DNA of 64,000 bases from Trujillonella endophytica (GCF_019799905.1 NZ_JABGCI010000008.1:124001-188000); one strand, 5' to 3'; positions 15,417 to 24,235 are shown, counted from the first letter of the stretch. A program made the numbers and translations. The notes: generated by a model from the letters alone, not told the origin.

Positions 15417-16594
15417 GCGACTCGGTCGCCGTCGTCTGGGACGACGCCCTGCTCGGCTACACCATGGGCGGGGAGCACCCGATGCACCCGGTGCGGCTGG
15501 ACCTGACGATGCGGCTGGCCGACAGCCTCGGCGTCCTGTCCGGCGACCGGATCACGGTGGTGCGGCCGACCCCGGCCGACGAGGAGCTGCTGACCCTGGT
15601 GCACGACCCGGCCTACCTGGAGGCCGTCCGCCGCGCGCCGGAGGACCCGGGCGTGGGACACGGCCTGGGCACCGACGACAACCCGATCTTCCCGGGGATG
15701 TACGACGCCGCCGCGCTCATCACCGGGGGCAGCGTGGAGGCGGCGCGCCTGGTCCACGACGGCGCCGCGCAGCACGCGGTGAACATCTCGGGCGGCCTGC
15801 ACCACGCCATGCGCGACCGCGCCGCGGGCTTCTGCGTGTTCAACGACGCCGCCGTCGCCATCGCGTGGCTGCTCGGCCAGGGCTACGAGCGGATCGCCTA
15901 CGTCGACATCGACGTCCACCACGGCGACGGCGTCCAGACCGCGTTCTACGACGACCCGCGGGTGCTGACGGTCAGCGTCCACCAGACGCCGCTCACGCTC
16001 TACCCCGGCACCGGTTTCCCGGAGGAGACCGGGGACCCGGACAAGGCGCTGGGCAGCGCGGTGAACCTGGCCCTCCCGAACGGCACCGACGACTCCGGCT
16101 GGCTGCGCGCCTTCTCCGCCGTGGTCCCCGGCGCACTGAAGGCGTTCGACCCGCAGATCCTCGTCACCCAGTGCGGCTGCGACGCCCACCACGAGGACCC
16201 GATGGCCGACCTGGCCCTCACCGTCGACGGGCAGCGGGCCACCTACCGCGCCCTGCACGACCTCGCGCACCAGCTGTGCGACGGCCGCTGGATCGCCCTC
16301 GGTGGCGGCGGCTACGGCCTGGTGCGGTGCGTGCCGCGGGCCTGGACGCACCTCATCGCCGAGGCGAGCGGCGACCGGCTGGACCCGGCGACCGAGATCC
16401 CGGAGTCCTGGCGGGAGGACGTCGCCCGCCGCGGGCTGCGGGCCCGGCCCCCGACGCACATGACCGAGGGCGGCTACACCGGCTTCGCGCACTGGGACCC
16501 GTTCACCGAGTCCCGCGTGGACCGGGCGATCCTGCGGACGCGGCGCGCCTCCTACCCCTACTTCGGTCTGGACCCGGACGACCCCCGTGATTGA
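15413..16594 (+). CDS. acuC: AcuC-type protein deacetylase (HDAC family)
   Basis: 393 residues from GTG 15413. Zinc-hydrolase residues are all visible: H130-H131 catalytic pair, D167 and H169 in DIDVHHGDG, D257 in CDAHHEDP and Y301 in GGGGYGL. AcuC deacetylates acetyl-lysine on acetyl-CoA synthetase in Bacillus and is Zn-dependent, NAD-independent. The next gene, 66 bases on, encodes a Pat-like acetyltransferase, so the two probably form a write/erase pair for lysine acetylation of acyl-CoA metabolism enzymes. Other family members act on acetoin or polyamine substrates, but context supports protein deacetylation. Confidence 0.88.
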   Translation: MSDSVAVVWDDALLGYTMGGEHPMHPVRLDLTMRLADSLGVLSGDRITVVRPTPADEELLTLVHDPAYLEAVRRAPEDPGVGHGLGTDDNPIFPGMYDAAALITGGSVEAARLVHDGAAQHAVNISGGLHHAMRDRAAGFCVFNDAAVAIAWLLGQGYERIAYVDIDVHHGDGVQTAFYDDPRVLTVSVHQTPLTLYPGTGFPEETGDPDKALGSAVNLALPNGTDDSGWLRAFSAVVPGALKAFDPQILVTQCGCDAHHEDPMADLALTVDGQRATYRALHDLAHQLCDGRWIALGGGGYGLVRCVPRAWTHLIAEASGDRLDPATEIPESWREDVARRGLRARPPTHMTEGGYTGFAHWDPFTESRVDRAILRTRRASYPYFGLDPDDPRD

Positions 16595-16650
16595 GGACCA
16601 CCCAGCTGCCCACCACTCGCGAGCTCGCGGCGGGACCTTGCTGGGCGGCC
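16595..16650 (-). repeat. Dispersed ~55-bp palindromic repeat, copy 4
   Basis: Reverse orientation: begins GGACCACCCAG, centre CTCGCGAGCTCGCGGCGGGACC, ends TGGGCGGCC. It directly abuts the acuC stop codon and ends 10 bases before the next ATG. Confidence 0.75.
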
Positions 16651-16660
16651 GGAGGCTGCT

Positions 16661-19351
16661 ATGACATCGGAAGAACCCGTCGACCCCAAGCCGCCGGCGC
16701 ACTGGGAGGCCGACATCGTGGCCGCCGACGGCGGCACCGTGCACCTGCGCCCGATCTGCCCGGACGACGCCGACGGCCTGGTCGGCCTCATGGAGCGCAG
16801 CTCCGACCAGACCCGCTACTACCGGTTCTTCGGGCCGATGAAGCGGTTGAGCGAGCGGGACCTGCGCCGGTTCACCCACGTCGACCACGACAACCGCGTG
16901 GCGTTCGTGCTGCTGCTCGGCGACCAGCTGATCGGCGTCGGCCGCTACGACCGCTATCCCGACACCGACGACGCCGAGGTCGCCTTCCTCATCGAGGACG
17001 CCCACCAGGGCCGCGGGCTGGGCTCGGTCCTGCTCGAGCACCTGGCCGCCGCCGCGCTCGAGCGCGGCATCAAGCGGTTCGTCGCCGAGGTGCTGGCCCA
17101 GAACAACCGGATGGTGCGGGTCTTCCTCGACGCCGGCTACAAGCCGACCCGCACCTACGAGGAGGGCGTCGTCCACCTCGCCTTCCCCATCGCGCCGACC
17201 GCGGCCGCGCTGGCCGTGGCGTCCGAGCGTGAGCAGCGCAGCGAGTCGCGCTCCATCGCCCGGCTGCTCGCCCCGTCGTCGGTCGCCGTGGTCGGCGCCA
17301 GCAACGACGTCGGCAAGATCGGCAACGCCGTCCTGCGGCACCTGCTCGAGTACGGCTTCGACGGGCCGATCTACCCGGTCAACCCCGGCGCGCGGCACGT
17401 GCGCGGAGTGCCCGCCTACGCCGGCCTCGAGGACATCCCCGGCGACGTGGACCTCGCCCTGGTCGCCGTCCCCGCCGAGGAGGTCGCCGGCGTGGTCGAG
17501 GCCGCCCGGCGCAAGCGGGTGCACGGCCTGGTCGTCATCTCCGGCGGCTTCGGCGAGTCGGGGGAGGAGGGGCGGGCCCGCGAGCGGGCACTCGTCACCG
17601 CCGCCCGCGCGTCGGGCATGCGGGTGGTCGGCCCCAACTGCCTGGGCATCGTGAGCACCGACCCGGCGGTGCGGCTCAACGCCAGCCTCGCCCCGCAGGT
17701 GCCCGCTCGCGGCCGGGTCGGCTTCTTCGCCCAGTCCGGTGCCCTGGGCGTCGCCCTGCTCGAGCGGGCGCGGGCCCGCAACATCGGGTTGTCCAGCTTC
17801 GTCTCGGCCGGCAACCGCGCCGACGTCAGCGGCAACGACCTGCTGCAGTTCTGGGCCACCGACCCCGGCACCGAGGTCGTGCTGCTGCACCTGGAGAGCT
17901 TCGGGAACCCGCGGAAGTTCGCCCGGCTCGCCCGCTCGGTCGGCCGCACCAAGCCCGTGGTGGCGGTGAAGAGCGGCCGGCACGTCCGGATGACCGCGGG
18001 CCTGGCCGGGACGTCGGTCGCGGTGCCCGAGGAGTCGGTGGCGGCGCTGTTCTCCTCCGCCGGCGTCATCCGCGTGGAGACGCTGGCCCAGCTGTTCGAC
18101 GTCGGCACGCTGCTGGCCCACCAGCCGCTGCCGGCCGGGGACCGGGTGGCCATCGTCGGCAACTCGACCGCGCTGGGCGTGCTGGTCGCCGACGCCGTCC
18201 TCGAGGAGGGCCTGCTGCTGGCGCACGACGCGCCGGTCGACGTGGGCACCACCGCCGGGCCCGACGCGTTCGGCGCGGCGCTGCGGCGGGCGATCGACGA
18301 CGACGGGGTGGACGCCGTCGTCGCGGTGTTCCTGCCGCCCCTGGCCCAGCAGGTGGAGCAGTTCGGCCGCGCGCTCCTCGAGGTCGCCCGCACCTCCCCG
18401 AAGCCGGTCGTGGCGACCTTCCTGTCGACCGAGGGCATCCCGCCGGAGCTGACCGTCCCCGGGGAGGACGGCGCGCCGGCGCGGGGTTCGGTGCCGTCCT
18501 ACTCGACACCGGAGCGCGCGGTGATCGCGCTGGCCAAGGTCGCCGAGTACGCGCGCTGGCGCCGCCGGCCGGTGGGTGAGCTGCCCGAGCTCGCCGACGT
18601 CGACGAGTCGGCCGCCCGCGCCCTCGTGCAGTCGGTGCTGGCCGAGGTCCCCGGGGGCCGCGTCCTCACCGACGACGAGCTCATCGCGCTGCTGGGCGCG
18701 TACGGGCTCCCGGTCCTGCGGACGCACACGGCCACCAGCGAGGACGAGGCCGTGGCCGCGGCCGACGCGATCGGCTACCCGGTGGTGCTCAAGTCGACCG
18801 CGCCGTGGCTGCGGCACCGCACCGACCTCGGCGGGGTCCGCATGGACCTCGCGGACGCCGCCGCCGTCCGCGCGGCGTTCTCGGCCATCCCGGCCAGCGA
18901 CCCGGTGATCGTCCAGGAGATGGCCGCGCCGGGCGTGGCGACGGTCGTGGAGATCGTCGACGACCCGTCGTTCGGCGCGCTGGTGAGCTTCGGCGTCGGG
19001 GGAGTGGCCACGGACCTGCTCGGGGACCGCGCCTACCGGACGCTGCCGCTGACCGACCTCGACGCCGCCGAGCTGGTGCGGGCGCCGCGCGCCTGGCCGC
19101 TGCTCAGCGGCTGGCGCGGCTCGGAGCCGGTCGACGTCGGCGCGCTGGAGCAGGTGCTCCTGCGCATCGCACGGATGGCCGACGACCTGCCCGAGGTGCT
19201 GTCGCTGACCCTGGACCCGGTGATCGTCGGCCCGGCCGATCCGTGGCACGGCGGCCGCTCGCTGGTGATCGCCGGCGCGACGGCCTCGGTGGGGCAGCCG
19301 ACCGCCCGCGTCGACCCCGGCCCCCGCAAGATGCGCAGCCCCGGGGTGTGA
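16661..19351 (+). CDS. Pat-like GNAT lysine acetyltransferase fused to acyl-CoA synthetase-like domain
   Basis: 896 residues. Order: GNAT domain (about 20-178; acetyl-CoA loop QGRGLGS at 116-122), CoA-binding Rossmann domain (about 200-300, VVGASNDVGKIGNAV), ligase-like domains (about 345-640), ATP-grasp (about 665-890). NDP-forming acyl-CoA synthetases need a phospho-His in an S-H-T-G loop; here the aligned stretch at 441-450 (HVRMTAGLAG) has no such His. Salmonella Pat also lacks it and is a lysine acetyltransferase, so this is probably a Pat-type enzyme, not a working ligase. Lies downstream of acuC. Confidence 0.85.
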   Translation: MTSEEPVDPKPPAHWEADIVAADGGTVHLRPICPDDADGLVGLMERSSDQTRYYRFFGPMKRLSERDLRRFTHVDHDNRVAFVLLLGDQLIGVGRYDRYPDTDDAEVAFLIEDAHQGRGLGSVLLEHLAAAALERGIKRFVAEVLAQNNRMVRVFLDAGYKPTRTYEEGVVHLAFPIAPTAAALAVASEREQRSESRSIARLLAPSSVAVVGASNDVGKIGNAVLRHLLEYGFDGPIYPVNPGARHVRGVPAYAGLEDIPGDVDLALVAVPAEEVAGVVEAARRKRVHGLVVISGGFGESGEEGRARERALVTAARASGMRVVGPNCLGIVSTDPAVRLNASLAPQVPARGRVGFFAQSGALGVALLERARARNIGLSSFVSAGNRADVSGNDLLQFWATDPGTEVVLLHLESFGNPRKFARLARSVGRTKPVVAVKSGRHVRMTAGLAGTSVAVPEESVAALFSSAGVIRVETLAQLFDVGTLLAHQPLPAGDRVAIVGNSTALGVLVADAVLEEGLLLAHDAPVDVGTTAGPDAFGAALRRAIDDDGVDAVVAVFLPPLAQQVEQFGRALLEVARTSPKPVVATFLSTEGIPPELTVPGEDGAPARGSVPSYSTPERAVIALAKVAEYARWRRRPVGELPELADVDESAARALVQSVLAEVPGGRVLTDDELIALLGAYGLPVLRTHTATSEDEAVAAADAIGYPVVLKSTAPWLRHRTDLGGVRMDLADAAAVRAAFSAIPASDPVIVQEMAAPGVATVVEIVDDPSFGALVSFGVGGVATDLLGDRAYRTLPLTDLDAAELVRAPRAWPLLSGWRGSEPVDVGALEQVLLRIARMADDLPEVLSLTLDPVIVGPADPWHGGRSLVIAGATASVGQPTARVDPGPRKMRSPGV

Positions 19352-19352
19352 C

Positions 19353-19393
19353 GACGGGAGCCCGTCACCCAGTCAGGGTGACGGGCTCCCGTC
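19353..19393. terminator. Perfect 18-bp hairpin between convergent pat and sigB
   Basis: GACGGGAGCCCGTCACCC / GGGTGACGGGCTCCCGTC with a 5-base AGTCA loop, 1 base after the acetyltransferase stop. It has no U-run but would be very stable, and it serves two convergent genes. Confidence 0.7.
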
Positions 19394-19394
19394 G

Positions 19395-19448
19395 GGCCCC
19401 GTCCAGCGGCTCGCCCCGAGTTCGCGGGGGGCGGAGGAGGACGGGGGG
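19395..19448 (+). repeat. Dispersed ~55-bp palindromic repeat, copy 5
   Basis: Begins GGCCCCGTCCAGCGGCTCG and ends in GGAGGACGGGG. It follows immediately after the hairpin at 19353-19393 and ends 11 bases before the sigB stop on the other strand. Confidence 0.75.
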
Positions 19449-19459
19449 GGGTGGGTCGC

Positions 19460-20443
19460 TCAGGCCAGGTAGTCGCGCAGGGCGTCGGCGCGCTGCGGGT
19501 CGCGCAGCTTGGCCATCGTCTCGCGCTCGATCTGGCGGACCCGCTCGCGGGACAGCCCGAACTGCTTGCCGATCTGCTCCAGCGTGCGGGGCTGGCCGCC
19601 GTCGAGGCCGAACCGGAGGATGACGACGTCGCGCTCGCGCTCCTCGAGGGTCTGCAGCACGGTCCGGACGTCGCCCTTCATCATCTGGAAGGCGACGGCG
19701 TCCTCGGCGACGGCGGCGTCGGCGTCCTCGATGAAGTCACCGAGCCGGGACTCCTCGTCGGCGCCGACGGTCTGGTCCAGGCTGACCAGGTCGCGGCTGT
19801 ACTCGAGCAGCTCGGTGATCCGCTCGGGCGTCATGTCCAGCTCGAGACCCAGCTCCTCGGCGGTGGGCTCGCGCTCCAGCTCCTGGTGGATCCGGCGCCG
19901 GGTGCGCACCACCTTGTTGACCTGCTCGGCCAGGTGGACGGGCAGCCGGATGGTGCGGCCGGAGTCGGCCATGGCGCGGGTGATCGCCTGGCGGATCCAC
20001 CACGTCGCGTAGGTCGAGAACTTGAAGCCCTTGGTGTAGTCGAACTTCTCGACCGCGCGGATCAGGCCGACGTTCCCCTCCTGGATGAGGTCCAGGAACG
20101 TCATGCCGTGGCCGGTGTAGCGCTTGGCCACCGAGACCACGAGCCGCAGGTTGGCCTCGAGCAGGTGCCGCTTGGCGGCCTTGCCGTCGGTGGCCAGCGC
20201 CTTGTAGTCGCGCTGCAGCGAGGGCGTCAGCCGCCGCTCGACCAGCAGGCGCTCGGCGTACAGGCCCGCCTCGATGCGCTTGGCCAGCTCGACCTCCTGC
20301 TCGGCGGTGAGCAGCGCGGTCTTGCCGATGGTGTTCAGGTAGACGCGCACGAGGTCGGTGGACACCAGGCCGCTGGTGTCGGGCTCGCGGCGGGGCGAGC
20401 GGACCTCGAGGGCGTCGTCGGGGGAAGACTGCAGCAGCGTCAC
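19460..20443 (-). CDS. sigB: Group 2 RNA polymerase sigma factor (SigB-like)
   Basis: 327 residues from GTG 20443. Sigma region 1.2 (about 27-60), region 2 with LRLVVSVAKRYTGHGMTFLD and FSTYATWWIRQAI, region 3 and region 4 with the helix-turn-helix LEQIGKQFGLSRERVRQIE near the C-terminus are all present. It lacks the long N-terminal extension of SigA, which is encoded at 37.2 kb, so it is the non-essential principal-like factor, equivalent to mycobacterial SigB (stress and stationary phase). An ECF-type promoter motif lies 140 bases upstream. Confidence 0.85.
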   Translation of the reverse strand: MTLLQSSPDDALEVRSPRREPDTSGLVSTDLVRVYLNTIGKTALLTAEQEVELAKRIEAGLYAERLLVERRLTPSLQRDYKALATDGKAAKRHLLEANLRLVVSVAKRYTGHGMTFLDLIQEGNVGLIRAVEKFDYTKGFKFSTYATWWIRQAITRAMADSGRTIRLPVHLAEQVNKVVRTRRRIHQELEREPTAEELGLELDMTPERITELLEYSRDLVSLDQTVGADEESRLGDFIEDADAAVAEDAVAFQMMKGDVRTVLQTLEERERDVVILRFGLDGGQPRTLEQIGKQFGLSRERVRQIERETMAKLRDPQRADALRDYLA

Positions 20444-20581
20444 GATGTGTCTTCGTCCTTGCCTCTGGTTCGGATGCCTCCGCCGGGCGTCTTTCGCGGC
20501 GGGGCGACCGGGAATCGATGTGAGGGTCCCGGTGCCGGCCGGCGGCCCTCGCTCTTCTCGTCCGTGTGGTACGCCCTGTCC

Positions 20582-20608
20582 AACGGCCGCGACGGGGCCC
20601 GGTGTTCC
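20582..20608 (-). promoter_or_regulatory. Candidate ECF (SigR/SigH/SigE-type) promoter of sigB
   Basis: Minus strand: GGAAC (20608-20604), 19-base spacer, GTT (20584-20582). This resembles the GGAA(T/C)-N18/19-GTT consensus of SigR/SigH promoters. Mycobacterial sigB is known to be driven by SigE/SigH. The motif is short and chance occurrence is possible. Confidence 0.35.
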
Positions 20609-20700
20609 ACAACTCGGCCGTTCACAGCCAATCCACAGGACGTGTGTTGCGTCACCCGTCCCTACCCGCCGTGGCGCGGGTCGAACTACCGCGGTGGAAC

Positions 20701-21132
20701 TCAGACCTCGAGCAGGAGGGTCATCGGCCCGTCGTTGACCGACGAGACGGCCATCCGCGCGCCGAAGACGCCGGTGGCCACCCCGGCGCCCCGCCGGCGC
20801 AGCTCGGCCACCACCTCGTCGACCAGCGGTTCGGCGACCTCGCCCGGCGCCGCGTCGGCCCAGGAGGGACGGCGGCCCTTCCTCGTGTCGGCGTAGAGCG
20901 TGAACTGGCTGACGACGAGGACGGGCAGGCCGAGGTCCGCGGCCGACACCGCCCCGTCGTCGGAGGGGAAGACCCGCAGCTCGTGCACCTTGCGGGCCAG
21001 GGCGCGAGCAGCCGCGACGTCGTCGTCCCGGCCCACTCCGACCAGCGCCAGCAGCCCCCGGCCGATCTCGCCGACCACGGCACCGTCCACCGTCACTGCC
21101 GCTGTGGCGACCCTGCTCACGACCGCGCGCAC
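20701..21132 (-). CDS. dtd: D-aminoacyl-tRNA deacylase
   Basis: 143 residues from GTG 21132, giving the standard N-terminus VRAVVSRV; a longer frame from 21165 adds 11 residues not usual in the family. The two active-site motifs are present: SQFTLYADTRKGRRPS and, at the C-terminus, NDGPMT with the Gly-cis-Pro pair that excludes L-amino acids. DTD removes D-amino acids (and glycine) mischarged on tRNAs in the cytoplasm. It lies 257 bases upstream of sigB on the same strand. Confidence 0.93.
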   Translation of the reverse strand: MRAVVSRVATAAVTVDGAVVGEIGRGLLALVGVGRDDDVAAARALARKVHELRVFPSDDGAVSAADLGLPVLVVSQFTLYADTRKGRRPSWADAAPGEVAEPLVDEVVAELRRRGAGVATGVFGARMAVSSVNDGPMTLLLEV

Positions 21133-21272
21133 CGGCCCATCCTCGCTGGTGGGGTCGGCGTCCACGGCGGTCGGGGACCGGCGGCGACGGACGGGGCCGG
21201 CGAGTCGACCCGGTCCGCCCGCCGTTCCGGGCCTGCACCGGCTCCCGGGCGCCCGGGGCGCTCCGGCAGGGA

Positions 21273-21443
21273 CTACTTGAAGGCGTCCTTGATCTTCTCG
21301 CCGGCCTGCTTGAGGTTGCTCTTGGCCTGGTCGCGCTTGCCCTCGGCCTCCAGGTCGGGGTCGTCGGTGGCCCGGCCGGCGGCCTCCTTGCCCTTGCCGG
21401 CCAGCTCGTCGATCTTGTTGCTGATCTTGTCCTGGTTGCTCAT
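21273..21443 (-). CDS. CsbD-family small stress protein
   Basis: 56 residues, translated from the minus strand: MSNQDKISNKIDELAGKGKE, then AAGRATDDPDLEAEGKRDQA and a C-terminal KSNLKQAGEKIKDAFK. This is a complete CsbD protein, a small hydrophilic, Lys/Glu/Ala-rich helical family induced under general stress in Bacillus and widespread in actinobacteria. The gene lies alone between dtd and the CBS-domain genes. A TAGCCAT sequence 7 bases before the ATG could be a leaderless -10. SigB control would fit but is not shown. Confidence 0.85.
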   Translation of the reverse strand: MSNQDKISNKIDELAGKGKEAAGRATDDPDLEAEGKRDQAKSNLKQAGEKIKDAFK

Positions 21444-21518
21444 GGCGGATGGCTACCCGCCGGTGCGGGCGCCACGCCGACCGGGCCGCAGCCGATCGGG
21501 CCTCCGGGCCGACGCCGG

Positions 21519-22556
21519 TCAGGCCGTGGCGGTCGTCGTCCGGGGGAACAGCCGGCGCAGGACGTCGGACAGCGTGACGACGCCGATGACCGGAGCCCCC
21601 TCGCCGGTGCCCTCGGTCACGACCGCCAGGTGGTTGCGCGTCTCGCGCATCGCCTTGAGCGCCGTGTGCACCGTGGTGTCGGCGGCGAGGGCGAAGACCG
21701 GGCGGGCGAAGGGCGCCGCGGGCGACTCGTCCGGCTCGGTGAGGGTGTCCCGCACGTGCACCACGCCGGTGATCTCCTCGCCGTCGGCCGCGCCGAGCAG
21801 GATCCGCAGGTGCCCGGAGCGGTGGGTGATCTCCCGCACCTCGCCGACGGTCGCGGCGGCGCGGACACCGGTCGGGCGGGAGCCCGTCCCCAGCAGCTCC
21901 CGCACGGTGAGCCGCTCGAGCTCCAGCGCGCCGGAGATCTGCGCGGAGAACCGGGCGTCCAGCGCGCCGACGTTCGCCGAGTGCTCCACAAGGTGGCGCA
22001 GCGCGTCGGGGCTGTGCCCGACCGCGAGCTCGTCGGACGGCTCCACCCCGACCCTGCGGACCAGGGCGTTGGCGGCGGCGTTCAGCGCCCGCAGCAGCGG
22101 CCGGAACAGCGCCATGAAGGCCCGCATGGGCAACGAGAGCAGGGTGGCCGAGCGCTCCGGGTGGGCGATCGCCCAGGACTTCGGGGCCATCTCGCCGACC
22201 ACCAGGTGGATGAAGGTCACGACCATCAGGGCCAGGACGAACCCGACGACGTCGGCGGCGAGGAGCGGCAGACCCCAGGTCTCGAACAGCGGCGTGAGCC
22301 AGTGGTGCACGGCGGGCTTGCTGATCGCCCCCAGGGCCAGCGTGGCCGCGGTGATGCCCAGCTGCGAACCGGCCAGCAGCAGGGTCAGCTCCGAGGAGTT
22401 GCGCAGCGCCGCACGCGCGGATCGGCTGGTGGGCGCGGCCTCCTCCAGACGGTGCCGCTTGGCAGCCAGCGCGGCGAACTCCACGGCCACGAAGAACGCG
22501 CTCAGGGCGACGATGACCACGGTGGCGAGGACGACCACCCAGGGGCTGTCGCTCAT
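21519..22556 (-). CDS. CNNM/CBS-domain membrane protein (hemolysin-C-like), second of pair
   Basis: 345 residues, ATG overlapping the previous stop (ATGA). An N-terminal CNNM (DUF21) transmembrane domain of about four helices (8-150) contains the FFVAVEFAAL start and the GEMAPKSWAIAHPE motif. A pair of CBS domains (about 205-335) follows. It ends right after the second CBS, lacking the C-terminal CorC_HlyC domain that its partner has. Such proteins are linked to Mg2+/Co2+ efflux or transport. The two adjacent genes probably form a hetero-oligomer or arose by duplication. Confidence 0.87.
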   Translation of the reverse strand: MSDSPWVVVLATVVIVALSAFFVAVEFAALAAKRHRLEEAAPTSRSARAALRNSSELTLLLAGSQLGITAATLALGAISKPAVHHWLTPLFETWGLPLLAADVVGFVLALMVVTFIHLVVGEMAPKSWAIAHPERSATLLSLPMRAFMALFRPLLRALNAAANALVRRVGVEPSDELAVGHSPDALRHLVEHSANVGALDARFSAQISGALELERLTVRELLGTGSRPTGVRAAATVGEVREITHRSGHLRILLGAADGEEITGVVHVRDTLTEPDESPAAPFARPVFALAADTTVHTALKAMRETRNHLAVVTEGTGEGAPVIGVVTLSDVLRRLFPRTTTATA

Positions 22557-23980
22557 CGGGTGCGCTCCTCGGACGTGGGGACGGCGGCAGCTCCGGCGCC
22601 GGGGTCCCGCTCGGCGGTGTCCCCCGTGCGGTCCGGGAGCTCCAGGCGGACGCGGGACGGCACGTGCCGCTCGACGGCGAGGACCTGCACGTGCAGCCGG
22701 CGCACGACGGGCTCGTCGTCGTGCACGAGGTCGCCGGGATCGGGCGGCAGGTCGACGGTCAGCGCCGTCCCGGGCTCGGGCAACGAGCCGCACGCGGCGA
22801 TGATCAGACCGGCGATCGTCTCGTAGGGCCCGCGGGGCAGGTCGACGCCGAGCGACCGCTCCACCTCGTCGACGTGCACGTCGCCGGCCATCTCCCAGAT
22901 GCCGTCCCCCTCGACCGGCACGTAGGCCGGGTCGACGTCGTCGTCGTGCTCGTCGGTGATCTCCCCGACCAGCTCCTCGGCGAGGTCCTCCAGCGTGATG
23001 ACGCCGGCGAACCCGCCGTACTCGTCGATCACGCAGGCGAGCTGGTTGTCCGACTCGTCCAGCCGACGCAGCGTGTCGGGCAGCGAGGTGAACGTGGAGA
23101 CGACCAGGCACTCGCGCGCGATCGCGGTCACCGGCGCGGTGTCCGGCTCGCGAGTGGTCAGCACGTCGGCCAGGTGGACCACACCGAGGACGTCGCCCGT
23201 CCCGGCCTCCAGCACCGGGTACCGGGAGTGGCCGGTCGCCATCAGCCCGCGCAGGTGGCCGATGGTCTCGGTGTCGGCGACCGTGCCCACCCGGGGGCGC
23301 GGGATCATCGCGTGCTCGACGTCGCGGTCGGGGAAGTCGAGGATGCGGTCGAGCATCATCGACAGCTCCGCGGGCAGGTCCCCACTCTCCCGGGACTCCT
23401 CGACGATGTGCTCGAGGTCGCGGACGGTGGCCGCGTGCTCGACGTCGTGCACCGGCTCGATCTTCAGCGCCCGCAGCAGCAGGTTCGACGACTGGTCGAA
23501 GACCCAGATGAGCCAGCCGAAGACCTTGAGGTAGGCGACGGTGGACGTGGCCAGCCAGCGGGCGACCGGCTCGGGCCGGGCGATGGCCAGGTTCTTCGGG
23601 AACAGCTCGCCGAACAGCATCTGCACGACCGTGGAGAACAGCAGCGCCAGCACCGCGCCGATGCCGACGCCGACTGCGGTCGGGATGCCGACGTCGCCCA
23701 GCAGCGCGCCCAGTGACTCCCCGATCAGCGGCTCGGCGACGTAGCCGACCAGCAGTCCGGTGACGGTGATGCCGAGCTGCGCGCCCGACAGCATGAAGGA
23801 GGTGCGCCGGGTGACGCCCAGGGCGCGCTCGGCCGCGGCGTCACCGGTGGCGGCGCGGGCGGCCAGCGCGGAGCGGTCGACCGCCATGTAGGCGAACTCC
23901 TGGGCCACGAAGTACCCGGTGACCACCGTGATGCCCAGCACCACGAGCACACCCACGAGCAGGGAGAGGACCTCCGTCAC
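22553..23980 (-). CDS. CNNM/CBS/CorC_HlyC membrane protein, first of pair
   Basis: 475 residues from GTG 23980. CNNM transmembrane domain (5-180; YFVAQEFAYMAVDRS, GELFPKNLAIARPEPVA), CBS pair (about 222-345; IPRPRVGTV, DEYGGFAGVITLEDL), then a complete CorC_HlyC domain (about 355-430; GDVHVDEVERSLGVDLP). The set matches CorC/MpfA-like proteins implicated in Mg2+ export. A strong hairpin directly precedes the start and may hide its ribosome site. Coupled by ATGA to the shorter paralogue downstream. Confidence 0.9.
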   Translation of the reverse strand: MTEVLSLLVGVLVVLGITVVTGYFVAQEFAYMAVDRSALAARAATGDAAAERALGVTRRTSFMLSGAQLGITVTGLLVGYVAEPLIGESLGALLGDVGIPTAVGVGIGAVLALLFSTVVQMLFGELFPKNLAIARPEPVARWLATSTVAYLKVFGWLIWVFDQSSNLLLRALKIEPVHDVEHAATVRDLEHIVEESRESGDLPAELSMMLDRILDFPDRDVEHAMIPRPRVGTVADTETIGHLRGLMATGHSRYPVLEAGTGDVLGVVHLADVLTTREPDTAPVTAIARECLVVSTFTSLPDTLRRLDESDNQLACVIDEYGGFAGVITLEDLAEELVGEITDEHDDDVDPAYVPVEGDGIWEMAGDVHVDEVERSLGVDLPRGPYETIAGLIIAACGSLPEPGTALTVDLPPDPGDLVHDDEPVVRRLHVQVLAVERHVPSRVRLELPDRTGDTAERDPGAGAAAVPTSEERTR

Positions 23981-23981
23981 C

Positions 23982-24022
23982 GGCCGCGCACCCCCTTCCC
24001 GTGGGGGAGGAGGTGCGCGGCC
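23982..24022 (-). promoter_or_regulatory. Hairpin covering the ribosome-binding region of the CNNM/CorC gene
   Basis: Read on the minus strand, GGCCGCGCACC (24022-24012) pairs perfectly with GGTGCGCGGCC (23992-23982), 1 base before the GTG. The loop can pair further (CCC with GGG), and the only purine-rich ribosome site, GGAAGGGGG, is inside it. It may control translation; no known riboswitch class was recognised. Confidence 0.5.
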
Positions 24023-24235
24023 TGGGATATGTGACCGGTGCTCATGTCTCTCTTCGACGAGGTGCGCGGATGGCGGGCGGGGTCGCCCTGGTACGTCAAC
24101 GGAGCAGCGCCCGTCGGCGTTCCGGTCGCGGTGCCGGCGCATGCGGCAGACCGCCCGGGTCCCCCGATCCGGCCCCGACCCGGGACGCGCGCGCCGGGAC
24201 CGGCTGGTCCGCCGCCTGGCGGTAGCCTCCGCCTG

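Noticed and set aside
15233..19249. A 1338-codon open frame on the minus strand over acuC and the acetyltransferase
   Set aside because: It is the antisense shadow of two well-supported genes in GC-rich DNA; its sequence is low-complexity with no domain. Similar shadows over the S9 peptidase, VanW and other genes were also dropped.
23982..24022. Mg2+ riboswitch (M-box or ykkC-like) before the CNNM/CorC gene
   Set aside because: Only a single hairpin of about 41 bases is present; the large conserved M-box structure is not there.
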